Of a stretch of DNA of 64,000 nucleotides, positions 22,959 through 34,638 are shown piece after piece. Position numbers and translations under genes: made by a program. Below the pieces are notes generated by a model that was given only the letters and a program-made list of their open reading frames with translations, had not been told where the DNA came from and did no database searches. The stretch comes from Ziziphus jujuba (Eukaryota; Streptophyta; Magnoliopsida; Rosales; Rhamnaceae): positions 3,193,001 through 3,257,000 of the forward strand of contig NC_083386.1 in NCBI RefSeq assembly GCF_031755915.1. The letters are read 5' to 3'. How positions within the stretch are numbered: the stretch's first letter is position 1; every line of letters begins with the position of its first letter.

Positions 22959-23268
22959 TTTCAAATTTTAATTTTTAAAACTCTATTAATTCAAATTTAC
23001 TATTGTCATATGATTGCTCTCTTCCCTTGACCTCTCAGACCGCTCCTCTCATGCCTCACCTGGGACTTATTGTTCAGACACGGACCCTTTACTGTTCAGC
23101 TAGGGATGAACACGAATGACAACAATAAAGTTGGCTTAATAAACCTTTAGAAATTAAGACAAGAAAATGAATGAATTAAACAGATATAATACTCTACGGG
23201 TGCTAAAAGAAGTAACAAGCATATAGATCGGAACACTTATGGCTCTGATACCAACAGGGGAGAAGAAG
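22959..23268 (-). other. Pararetrovirus copy B leader and primer-binding site; 5' terminus of the unit
   Basis: Leader matching 15669-15976, with the iMet primer-binding site at 23241-23253. Viral sequence continues 15 bases past it (CAACAGGGGAGAAGAAG on plus) and stops at 23268. The last 13 viral bases are repeated at the other end of copy B (10390 side), so copy B is one genome unit opened at the primer-binding site. Confidence 0.8.
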
Positions 23269-23673
23269 ACGTAATTTGTTCAGAGGGGTGGCTTGACACG
23301 ACTGTTGATTTATCTGGTGGTTCTCCTGTTTCTTTTGGTAATATGTTTATGTTTAGTAAAGGATAATAATCTTTGAGAAAATTAAAAAACAATATATTAG
23401 TTTTAAGATCTATCATTGTTTCTTTCCAACTAGATAAAATATGGGCTTTTTGTTCTTTAGTGTATGATCGTTGGTAATTTAATAATTGATCTTTATGTTT
23501 TTCTAATTTAAATTCGTGATTTAGATGTTTGTAGTTTGGTCTCCATTGATTAGTATTGATTTGTTGGCAGATTTTATCTTGATGTTTTAATTTTGGTATA
23601 GATCTGAATTTTTTATTACTAGATGAACCTAAAGATATATTAGAATTATTATTAATAGATTTACTAAAGACAG
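23269..23673 (-). pseudogene. Fragment of a second, diverged caulimovirid coat-protein region
   Basis: The minus-strand translation is open for ~130 codons without a start. It includes WRPNYKHLNHEFKLEK, QKAHILSSWKETMIDLK and DKSTVVSSHP. These align with copy B's coat-protein segment (KPHWKQLNQK, KEDIWQTWKQTMLQLK, DKSTVLSSHP) at clearly lower identity than A has to B. It is therefore a different virus lineage or an older integrant, joined directly to the end of copy B. Confidence 0.75.
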
Positions 23674-24034
23674 AATAAAGGAATTAATTAATTTACAATG
23701 AAAATAATAAAATAATAACTTTTCTAAACTTATTTGTACAGAAAATAAATAAATAAAAACTAAAAAGTAATGGTAGTTTACTAAAACAAAAAGTAGAATA
23801 AAATTAGGAAACTATAATACTAGCTTTTTTGACTAATTTGACTTTGACCAATCTTTGACCTCTTTGAGCTCCAAATCAACTTCTAGATGCTTTTTAGGAT
23901 GCCAAATAAGCTGAATATGAAGTCCCACACGTTGCCCATCCTTGGAAAAATAAGAAAAGGCTAATACAGTAAAATACAGTAAAGCCAGCAAGCAATATAG
24001 CAAATTCGACCAAATTGTTGATGCTGTCCGTACA
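23674..24034 (-). repeat. Partial gypsy LTR (5' part), right half of an interrupted LTR
   Basis: Matches the start of the LTR (GTCCGTACA at 24034 on plus) back to the GAATTAATTAATTTAC region, equivalent to about 6183-6544. Together with 9610-9952 it makes up nearly a whole LTR. The junction lies in a palindromic AATTAATT stretch, so the exact base is uncertain. Confidence 0.7.
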
Positions 24035-24084
24035 AGCCCTTTTTGATTGCATTTGAGGCTGCTTTAACTTGATTCCATGACCTC

Positions 24085-27000
24085 TTAGGCATATGTATTG
24101 AACCCATAAATCATTGGAACCATTTCACGCTTCCCGGACTCCAAAAATGTACCAAAACCGTCACCCAGGTCCGTATCGGCTTCTATTGCTTGTATGAGTA
24201 AAACAGGCCTTGGTTCTTTAGATATGGCCAACCCCTCTTGACTATGACTTATTCCTTGTATGAAGACAGCAAGATTGTCCTTGAACTTCTTGGCTTGGGC
24301 CCTAGTGATCGGTCCCACCTTCATTTGTATTGGGTCAGCACCCCAGCGGGTTGTCGGTCGAACAGTCTCGAGTGGATTCGCATCATTCCCCTCCTCTTGA
24401 AAAGGATTTGTCCTCAAATCGAAGTCATCACCTACAGAAAAAGGAGATAAATCAGCAACACTAAAGGTGGCACTAACATTATACTCACCCGGTAGATCAA
24501 GTTTGTAGGCATTGTCGTTTATCCTCTCCAAAACTTGAAAAGGTCCATCACCCCTCGGCATGAGTTTTGATTTCCTTTGTTCGGCAAATCTTTCTTTCCT
24601 TATATGCAGCCACACCCAATCTCCAAGTTCAAACACCATTGATTTTCGGCCTTGATTAGCCACCCTTGCATATTGCTCGGTCCTCCTTTCAATGTTTGCG
24701 CGGGTCTTTTCATGAATCTGCTTTACAAAATCAGCTTTTTGTTTTCCATCTAGATTAGCACGCTCACTTAAAGGCAAAGGTATTAAATCTAATGGAGTCA
24801 AAGGATTAAAACCATAAACAATTTCAAATGGAGTAAATTTAGTTGCTGAATGTAAAGACCTATTATATGCAAATTCAACGTGTGGCAAACATTCTTCCCA
24901 AGTCCTTAAATTTCTACTAATTAATGCTCTCAACAATGCAGACAAGGTTCTATTTACTACTTCGGTTTGTCCATCAGTTTGTGGATGACAAGTAGTTGAA
25001 AATAAAAGCTTAGTACCTAATTTAGCCCACAATGTTTTCCAAAAATAGCTTAAGAACTTAGCATCCCTATCCGACACAATAGTTCTTGGCATTCCATGCA
25101 ATCTCACAATTTCCTTGAAAAATAAATTAGCAATATTGGATGCATCATCAGTTTTGTTACATGCAATAAAATGTGCCATCTTAGAAAACCTATCTACTAC
25201 AATAAATATTGAATCCTTACCTGTCCTTGACCTAGGCAACCCAAGAATAAAATCCATAGACAAATCTACCCAAGGATAGGTAGGGATCGGCAAAGGCTTA
25301 TACAATCCATGCGGTTTCAATGGTTATTTTGTTTTTCGGCACTTCAAACATCTTTCACAAATTCTCTCAACATCTCTTCTCATGTTAGGCCAATAAAAAT
25401 GTTTTTGCAGCAAGGATAAAGTTTTTAAAACACCAAAATGGCCCATTAAACCACCCCCATGTCCTTCCCGAACCAATAATTCCCTAATACTACAATTAGG
25501 CACACAAAGTTTGTTTTCCTTAAACAAATATCCCTCAAATATGTAAAATTTATTAAATCCATGTTTCAAACAGGTTCTAAAAATTTCTCCAAAGTCACTA
25601 TCATGCTCATAAAGTTCTTTCAATTGTTCAAATCCAAGCAATCTAGCATCTAAGGTAGAAAAGAGCACATACCTTCGGGATCACATTTTCCTTACCTTTT
25701 TTGTAACGGATCACATATGGAAATGTTTCAATAAATTCAATCCACTTAGCATGCCTTCGGTTGAGATTTCCTTGACCCTTGATATGCTTCAAAGACTCAT
25801 GATCCGTATGAATCACAAACTCCTTTGGCATGAGATAATGCTGCCACGTCTCCAAAGCCCTCACCAAAGCATACATCTCCTTGTCATAAGTCGGATAGTC
25901 TAAGGCAGCTCCACTTAATTTTTCACTAAAGTAGGCTATGGGTCTTCCTTCTTGCATTAAGACAGCTCCAATACCTACACCCGAAGCATCACACTGAATT
26001 TCAAAAGTCTTAGAAAAATTTGGCAAAACTAACAAAGGTGCATTACACAATTTTTCTTTCAACAAATTAAAAGATTTTTCTTGTACTTCCCCCCATTTGA
26101 AACCAACATTCTTCTTGACAACTTCATTCAATGGTGCTGCTATGGTACTAAAATCCTTGACAAATCTTATGTAAAAGCTTGCCAAGCCATGAAAGCTCCT
26201 CACTTGGGTGATAGAAGTAGGAACCGGCCACTCTTGAATTGCTTTCACCTTAGCTTGGTCAACTTTGATTCCTGCAGCACTTATTACAAAACCTAGAAAC
26301 ACAAGCTCTTCTTTGCAAAATTCACATTTTTTAATGTTAGCAAACAATCTTTCCTTTCTAAGAACTTGCAAAACTTGCCTAAGTTGATCCACATGGTCAT
26401 CCAAATTTCGGCTATATATTAGAATGTCATCAAAATAGACAACCACAAATTTTTTCCAATAAATGGACGCATTACATGATTCATAAGCCTCATGAAGGTA
26501 CTAGGTGCATTGGATAATCCAAAAGGCATAACTAACCATTCATACAGCCCATATTTAGTTTTGAATGCGGTTTTCCGTTCATCACCTTCTTTCATCCTAA
26601 TTTGGTGATAACCACTCCTAAGATCAATTTTTGTAAACATGCAAGCACCATGCAACTCATCAAGCATATCATCTAATCTAGGAATGGGATGTCTATATTT
26701 GATGGTAATATTATTTATAGCCCTACAATCAACACACATTCTCCAAGAACCATCCTTTTTAGATACCAACAAAACAGGAACAGCACATGGGCTTAAACTC
26801 TCACGAATGTATCCTTTATCAAGCAAATCACTTACCTGTTTTTGCAGCTCCTTTGTTTCTTCGGGATTGCTCCTATAAGCTGGTCTATTTGGTATGGCAG
26901 CCCCTGGAACAAAGTCAATTTGATGTTCTATCCCTCGAATAGGTGGTACTCCACTTGGAATCTCATTTGGGAAGACATCTCCAAATTCCTTCAAAGGAGA

Positions 27001-27579
27001 AATCATTGAACTTGGCAATTCAAGTTCTTCAAAGTTAGTTTGATCATTAAAATAATTTTCTTTGTAAAGCATGACCAGCAAAGGTTTCTTACACTCAATA
27101 ACCTTATTAATATCCCCTAAACTCAAATAAAAATTGCTACTTAACCTTTCTTTTCTTTCTTTTTTATTTTCCCCCTTGGATTGGCGCAAACCTTCGGATT
27201 TCCCTTCCTTCTCCAAGCACTCGGGTTTGCCACTTTCTTTCCCCTCTCTTTCAGCTTTCCCTTGATCTTTCCACTCAATATTAGCCTTAGAAACCTTACC
27301 TTGATCAGCAACCTCATTCTTACCTTCTTGAAAGGATGGTGAAGTCGTTGGTGCCATACTTGCTTTTTCCTTGAGGTTTTCGGCTTCTCTCCTTTGTTGC
27401 ATTTGTACTTGGTCTTTGTAAACCTCTTTAGGAGATAATGGTTCCAGCTTGACCTTCTTCCCTTTGAATCTGATAACAATACTATTTTCTCGACCAAAAT
27501 GAGTAGCATCTTTATCAAATTGCCATGGCCTACCTAATAGTATATGTCCAGCAATCATGGGTAACAAATTAATTATCAA
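24085..27579 (-). pseudogene. gypsy element 3: protease/RT/RNase H/integrase, frameshifted
   Basis: Same family as 6595-9609. It starts inside the protease region ([13 protein letters not shown] near 27550), runs through a K/E-rich linker, then RT with the intact YFDDIL box (about 26420), RNase H, integrase zinc finger and DDE core, ending YGFNTYA at 24085. Breaks: a frameshift near 26445 just before YFDDIL; a ~14-bp deletion near 25680 in the RNase H end; and a stop at 25321-25323 in place of a Ser codon. The 5' part (gag, primer site, LTR) is missing; sequence beyond 27580 belongs to a CACTA remnant. Confidence 0.9.
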
Positions 27580-28250
27580 ATAAATTAAATATTATCTCAT
27601 TGATATATTTTTACATAATTTGTAAACTATTGTATTTTTTCATAACAAAATTAATATTAATTAAACTTCTATGAATGTACACTCATTGAGATGGAAGTTG
27701 ACTTCCTCTTTTTGACGATATTACACCCTCATACTGCATATAGATAAATTAAAAAGTTATTAACACTTATGCAAAATAAATAAAATATTAATCATTATTA
27801 AATTTGTAATTTAGTAAATGAAAATTTAAAAAATATTACCATCGTTTTTAATATTTGGCGAGACACATTTCTCCTAACTAAAAGTGGAAAACGTATAATG
27901 AAGCAAATAAAAAAATTAATTAAATGAATAATAATAAATGTTATAAATATGACTTAAAACATAAGTTAATAAATATATGTACCAATTTATTTAGAAGATA
28001 TTGTTTATCCATATCCCCTTATAGTCATTACAAACATAGTCACTCTCACATTCATCCTCATTATGATTTTCATCGATACGTGGCAACTATATGACAAATG
28101 GATGTGAGCCATCATAGTATCTCCAAAAACATCTTCTTCAACAAAAGTACGATGTTGTGGTAAAGTAGTTAAAACAACAGACCATCTCTAATCAAGTTGA
28201 TCTTTATCATAAAATACTTGTTGAACTTAGCAAAACAATGTCAAGCAATA
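27580..28250 (-). pseudogene. Decayed CACTA transposon remnant
   Basis: Nucleotide similarity to 58755-59400 is clear (for example AATCAAGTTGATCTT and CATACTGCATATA segments in the same order). Minus-strand fragments recall the DUF4216 region at 59126-59506, but stops and indels prevent any ORF. Confidence 0.6.
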
Positions 28251-28800
28251 TCACAAACAAAATTTCTACAAAAACAAGATTAATAAAACCCAACGAACCT
28301 AACTTGTGGTTAAAATGAAAAAAAAAAAAAACAAAACACCAACCCACCACATGTCTCCGCCAACCACAAAGAAAAAAGAATTTCACCTAAACGATGGAGA
28401 TGAAGAAAGAAGAAACCCAGAAAATCATGCAACACAGAGAAATCCAGCTTTCCGGCCGATGACAACATAGATAAATGAAAAATGAAACCCAAAATATCCC
28501 ACTCTTCAAGTCTCTCTTAGATTGCTTCCAAATCTAATATTTATTAAATAGTGTACTTGATGTAGTTTTAAAAAAGAAAAGGGATTCAAAGGTGTGCGTA
28601 AAAATTTTAAAACGTGCCAAAAAGTTTCAAAAAATGGCACAAATGCGCCTTTTTTCTCAATTTTTTTTTCTTTGATTAATGTTTTAGTTTTCATCTACAA
28701 ATAAAAACTGAAAATATTTCTTAAAAATGAGAAACAAAATATCAAAAATTACTGTTTATTTTTTTGTTTTTCAAATACACTTTTATTCTTTATAAAATTT
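28251..28800. other. Unassigned AT-rich spacer
   Basis: No coding sequence or recognised repeat. There are a few purine runs (28318-28333) and short spurious ORFs only. Confidence 0.4.
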
Positions 28801-29786
28801 GCATGTCTTTTAAAATTTTTGTTTTTTTAATTGAGAGAACAAGCAACACATTCTGTTCAAGAAGGGTAGCCTGTTATTGAATTGTGGGATCAAGCGACAT
28901 ATTATGGTCGAAAAGAGTTGCCTGTTCCAATTTTTATATTTTCTTTATAATCTTTAAATAGTTTTTTAATTGTTCATCTACAAATATGTTCATGTATCAA
29001 TCCAATGAACATAAATTCCATTGATCTAAAAACAGAAAATAGTTTTGTCAATGCTCTTCTCAATTACACACATATATGTGTATAGATGAGACACAAAAAT
29101 TTTCAAAACCTAATTTGAGATAGGGTACCGAATATAGAATTCTAATTCAAAAAGTATTTATTGACCAATTTATCTACATAAGTATGTTAAATGAGCTTAA
29201 CTTTCATGTTTTTGTGGTCAGTGATAGCTTACTTGTTTTTAAAAATTGAAAGTATATTATATGGCTTTTTCTTAAAAAAATATAAAAAAATTGAAGGAAA
29301 AGGCGACGCAATTCCATTAAAATACGTTGCCTATTCCATGTTTTATTATTATTATTTTTAATCTTTAATCAATCATATTTTATTTCAACTTCAAATAACT
29401 TGTGAAAATATTTAAGTAATATAACTGAGCTGGTTTATTTATTTATTTTAAATATAGGTAACAGGTGACCCACAGTCTTTTTTATGCGTCGCCTGCCCTT
29501 TCTTTTTTTTAACCAATCTAATTTTATTTCAACTACAAATAACAAGTGAAAATATTATAGCAACATAATTGAGCTGGTTTATTTTTTTATTTTTTTATTT
29601 TTAGATTTTGGTAACAGGTGATGCATTCTACTTTTTTTTTTTTTTAACGGTTCTTTTTAATCAATCTAATTTTATTTTAACTACAAATAACCAGTGAAAA
29701 TATTAGAGCAACATAATTGAGCTGGTTTATTTTTTTATTTTTTATTTTTGAGATTTTGGTAACAAGCGACGCACAATCTTAATTTG
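28801..29786. repeat. Subterminal-type repeats with GCGACGCA-like motifs, first array
   Basis: Pairs of related motifs (AGGCGACGCAATT, TGCGTCGCCTG, AGCGACGCACA) recur among ~150-bp units carrying TGAGCTGGTTTATTT at about 29423, 29569 and 29722. The stretch from 29385 matches the start of the larger array at 38733. Arrays of short motifs beside a transposase remnant fit CACTA subterminal regions. It is cut at 29786 by copia sequence. Confidence 0.55.
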
Positions 29787-32700
29787 ATGAAAAATAAGAG
29801 AAATATATATTTCTTGGCCATAGCAGTGAGTCAAAACGTTATGGACTATACAATCTAAAACAACTGATAATTTCTAGAGATGTTATCTTTGACAAATTAG
29901 CAGCATGGAATTGGGAAAGCGCTCCCAAAACAGGAGCAAAAATATTTGAAGAAAGTACTGTTCAGGATAAGTCAAATTCAACACCAAGTTGTAACACCTC
30001 GTACCAAAATACACATATTTTAATAACTTGACGAAGTTTGACTAAGTTTGATCAAGTTTGACCAAGTGAATCATATATGGGTCCAAGTTGACTTTTTCTA
30101 TGATCAATATTTTTTGTTTGACTGAGGTAATGTTGTATAGATCTAGTTGATACGAGTTCATAGACTGGCGGCACGTCAAATTATGAGTTACGGATAAAAA
30201 GTTATAATTTAGAGAAGTTTTAAGCATAAGTTTTATATCAACTTCCAACCAGTCCCCAGTTTTTGTCTGTTAGTGAGCCTAGGCTCTATATAAGCCTTGG
30301 TAAGCATGCCAAATAGGAAACCAAATTCCAAAATACCATTTCCAGCCCCCAAAACCCGAGAAATCCTCCCCAGACCCGTAGGTCCAAACTAGGTCGTTCC
30401 GACCCGTTTAATGGTGAACCGGGTCACCGCCGTTTTTGTCCATTCCGACCATCAACTTTTTACATGCACCCCACCAGTGAGAAATAACACTTCGAAGCAA
30501 GCTTGGCCGTGAAATTTCATGGAGAACAGCGGCTGGACGTGCCCAGATCTGGCCAGAGAAGACGGTGCTGGCCAGCTAGGTGGGTCATTGGATTTTCACA
30601 TTTTTCGACCATTTTAGGCCAACATGTAGATATTCCCCACCATTTTTGGACCCTCTGAACTCATTTCCATGGTTCTTTTTCCCAAATTCCTTACCGTTTG
30701 GGAGATACGATGACGGGAAGTTCGGTTGATGCTTCAACTGTGTTTTCCGGCCACCGGAGGAATCTTTGGACCGAGGTGATCACACTGCTGGGTTCCGTGT
30801 CTCTTGGGTTTTCCGTGGATATAAATTTAAGAATTTTGGAGGTTGTTTGATAATTTTTCCATTTTTATTATCAGATAAATTGGGGCTGCATTTGGACAGC
30901 ATTGGTCAAATTGGTTAAAATTGGAGTTGGATTAGTAAAATTGGATATTATTATGACCTATTTAGAGGTTAAATTTTGAAAGAGTAGGCTTCGAGTGAAA
31001 AACCCCAATTTTGGGTACCGGATCCTATGGCACACAGTATAATTGGACTGTCCGGTGTCCAATTTATGTAATTTTATAGTACTAAAAATTAATTTAAGAC
31101 ATTTGGGTCATACAAGTGTCTTTAGTTTAGTTATTTTGAGCCTGAAGAATATTTTATTATATTATAGACAGTCGAGTTGAGCCTGGAGGCGATCCTATAG
31201 GGAAGCAGGAGTGAGCAACTGCGGTACTGTGAGTGGTTATTATTTTTAAAATGTTTTGGGTATATAGAATATATATGTGTGGTTGGATATTTTACGTATA
31301 TACAAATTGATTGAAAGGATTGCTTTATGCATTTATAAATCTGCTTTCTCTTATATGAGTTATCATTTTATGTGGATTTTAATAAGGTTTTTATTGATTT
31401 TTAATTTTGATGAGTTCACAGTGAACTTGTGAATTATGTTAATTAAATATCTTGTTATTTGAATTGAGATTTTAAATTATTTTGGAAAATAATTGATTTG
31501 AGAAATAGATTGAAAATTTATATGATTTTAAGCATGCTCAAATATTTTGTAAATTTTAAGATGGTTAAAATCGGTTTATGGTGGATACATTTCACTATGG
31601 TATTTCTGATTTTCACATGAAAGGATGATTTGAAAATTTTGACATATTTAAATAAGCAGTGGAATTTAAATATTAAATTATAATTTATGATACAATATCG
31701 TTTGAGAAAAATATATATGATTTTACAAAAGTATTTTCAGGATATTATATTTGTTATTTTTAAATTGATGTACCATGTAGTGCCAATATCTTGGATCAAT
31801 ATTATATTATATTATATTACAGCATGCTAGGTTTTGCCACGGTACCATGAGATTTGGCTCAGCCCACAAGATATTATTGCCACGGACCGTTAGGTTGGGA
31901 TGATCCCACAGGTTAATATTTTCATGGTACCATGAGGTTGGGTTCAACCTACAGGATATTATTAACACGGACCATGTGGTTAGATTTATTCCACAGGTTA
32001 ATATTTTCATGGTACCGTGAGGTTGGGTACGTCCTGACGGTTATTTATTTCCACGATGCCTTTTGTATATTGAGGGTCGTGAGGTGGGTATATCCCACGG
32101 TTTACAGTTTGGTATACCAAATGGTACATTGTATATGTTTTGAATACATTGTTGATTTTCAAATAAGGTGGATTTACTGCACTTTCATAAACATTTTGTG
32201 GAACTACGTTTATAATATTTATGCTAAATGTTTATATTTCGATTAAGGCATTTTGTAATATTATATTATTGTTTATTTTATATCTTTTGAGCATCCATTT
32301 CATGATTATAATTTTGGGGTACAAATACGGGTTTTGTGAACTGATTTTAAAAGGGGAACTTTTCGAAAGAGCGAAACGAGAGGTCTTGAGTGAAAGATTT
32401 TCACAGAAATAAATTAATATTTTTCTATTATACTCTACCACTCACTGAGATTTCTTTATCTCATGTTTTATTTGTTTTAAATTTATTCCCCTAGGTCCAG
32501 GCAGTTAGTAGCAGTTTACCTTGCGCTCCTCTTGTTACTTCGTTTCCTTCCATGACAGCAGCAGTATTATCTTTTCGTTATCTTACCTTCATCTTTTCGG
32601 ACATCATTTATTTCTTATTTGTACCTCTAAACTTTGTTAACAACCTTAGAATGCTCTGATTTAAATATTGGACTCAGTAGAGACCATATTTCTTATGGGT

Positions 32701-33303
32701 GTAGTTATGACCTATGGAACAATAGGTTAGGTCGGTTGTGGACTTTGTGCTGTTATGGATTTATTTATATTTATATATTAAGGTATTATTAGTAATGCAT
32801 GTGTTATTTGTCCAAGTTTTAAGGTGAGGTTCCATTAGATATTCCCTAGGAATTGTCCGGTGGAACTTCACTAGGCGGGACCACTCGGAAGATCCTGGGA
32901 GGGTTCCCGGGGTGGGTCCTATCAAAGTCAAGACCCTGGTCCAAGCACAAGTCAAGAAACTCCAAGCCTAATCCAAAGAATGGATATAACTTCAGATAAT
33001 GAATCACCACCAAGAAAGGTATGCTCACTCGTAGATATCTATGAATCTACTAATATGGCATTTTTGGCATGTGAGCCTCAAAATTTTGAAGAAGCAGTAA
33101 ATTCGGATTAAAGCAATGGATGAAGAAATTGTAACAATTGAAAAAAATGATACATGGGTACTAGAAGATCTACCTGAAGGCAAAGATGTTATTGGACTTA
33201 AATGGATCTACAAACCCAAGTACAAAGAAAATGGAACAATTATAAAGTACACAGCACGGCTAGTCGCCAAAGGCTATTCGCAACAGCCAAGAATCATGGA
33301 GCT
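29787..33303 (+). mobile_element. Composite copia element with solo LTR, copy 1 (truncated both ends)
   Basis: Copia integrase C-terminus (29787-29989), solo LTR (29990-32947), then the copia RT start (32948-33303, LPEGKDVIGLKWIYK and ARLVAKGYSQQ). It matches 49895-53360 through the whole length, including the position and target duplication of the solo LTR. Both ends are abrupt. Confidence 0.75.
29990..32947 (+). repeat. Solo LTR of a long-LTR gypsy type inside copia pol, copy 1
   Basis: 2,958 bp, TGTAACACC...CCAAGCA, flanked by CAAGT on both sides (29985-29989 and 32948-32952). No gag or pol occurs inside. Degenerate ~50-bp repeats built on GGTACCATGAGGTTGGG lie at about 31837-32100. It is related to the LTR at 43007 and to the fragment at 59513. 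It splits the copia frame. Confidence 0.8.
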
Positions 33304-33379
33304 CTTCTTGAGTATTCATGTAGGTATAAAAAAGTTAAAGATACTCATTTTTCAGAAAAATTAGCTTCCATTTTTCCAT

Positions 33380-34307
33380 GATACCAACAATCTTTCTTCG
33401 AGTGATTAGGATTTTACACCTTGTGAACTTTCAAAACAAGCAATCTTTTTCTTGCAAATATTACAACGAAGCATCAATTCCTGAATTGCCTCCTACCCAT
33501 TATTGGTTCTGCCTTTTTTCTTCCGAAACCACGGTTAGAATTTGAAGCTCCTCTTCTTGCTTGATATCCTTTAGATTGAATGTTGGGCTACTTTCTTTTA
33601 TTTTCTGCATAATTCTTCTTTCCTGGAATGTTAATCTTTGACTGAAAGGCATGTTCTTTAGGCTGCTTCTTGAACCTGTTAAGTCTCTTTCCATGTGCTT
33701 CAAAAGATTCCATCAACTCATGAAAAGTTAGTTTAGACAGATCATTTGATTCCTTAATCGCTGCAACCTCATGCTCTAACTTTGTAGGAAGACTTCTAAG
33801 ACTTTTTTCTACAACTTTTATGTCCTCAAGCTTATCTCCAAAACTTTTAATTTGGTTTACATATTCAGCCAACTCAAAAGAAAATTCTTTAATATTTTCG
33901 TTGTCTTTCATTGACTAGTTATCAAAATCTCTCCATAAATTTTGTAACTTAATGGATATAACTTTTTAATTGCCTTGAAATTCCTTTTGCAATATTTCCC
34001 ATGCATCCTTAGCCTTTTTAATTCCAAAAATTCTAGAGTAGATGGATTTGCTTACCCATTTCTGAATGTATCTCAAAGCATAAGCATTTTTCATCTGATT
34101 CTCTTTGTATAATTTTTGTTGTTCCTGCGTCCAAGTTGAACTCAACTGTTGGACGTTCTTCATAATCTTCTTCAATTATATCTCATAGATCTTCATATAA
34201 GAAATAAGTTTGCATTTGAGAGATTCAATATCCATAGTATTCTCCATCAAATATGGGACTGCTCCCTGTGAATAGCTGAACATGGGGATAGTGGAACTTC
34301 CTGCCAT
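33380..34307 (-). pseudogene. copia gag (UBN2-type), broken
   Basis: Starts MAGSSTIPMFSYSQGAVPYL at 34307. It continues through the retrotransposon gag region (TWTQEQQKLYKEN, RIFGIKKAKDAWEILQKE, FSFELAEYVNQIK, LTFHELMESFEAHGKR) to a degraded zinc-knuckle area near 33450. Stops at about 34176 and 33912 split it. Gag would form the particle. It is probably the 5' end of the minus-strand copia family whose pol is at 48841-56825. Confidence 0.75.
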
Positions 34308-34600
34308 TCCCAAGAAGAAAAATATGTTATTCTAATGTTAAACGATTTTTTTATTACTCTAACAAGCAAGGGAGTCTTCTTTTCATTATGTTTTCATTGC
34401 AATACAACTAAAACAAGGACTCTAAATGTAGATGCCCATGAAGAGTTCTAGAACAATCTAATTACATTCTTTTGCTTTTCTCACTAGCTATTTAAATAAA
34501 ACATAAACAACCACGAGACACATTCTAGAAACATTCAAGATTGTTTAAATTAATTTCTAACATATGTGTATAACATGTTCTAAGCTTCATGAGCCTATGT
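34308..34600 (-). repeat. copia leader and LTR remnant
   Basis: Upstream of the gag start. The segment around 34480-34560 (AGACACATTCTAGAAAC) matches 48880-48960, which lies beyond the RNase H of the copia element there, so it is LTR sequence. No clean termini or primer-binding site are visible. Confidence 0.5.
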
Positions 34601-34638
34601 TTAATTTAACCAGCAAATTTATGATGCTTAGGTCTTAG

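Noticed and set aside
10390..23268. An LTR retrotransposon with the intergenic region as LTR
   Set aside because: After the promoter-like region the sequence goes directly through the primer-binding site into the first gene again (15082-16317), which fits a circular genome. No TG...CA ends, polypurine tract or target duplications flank the unit.
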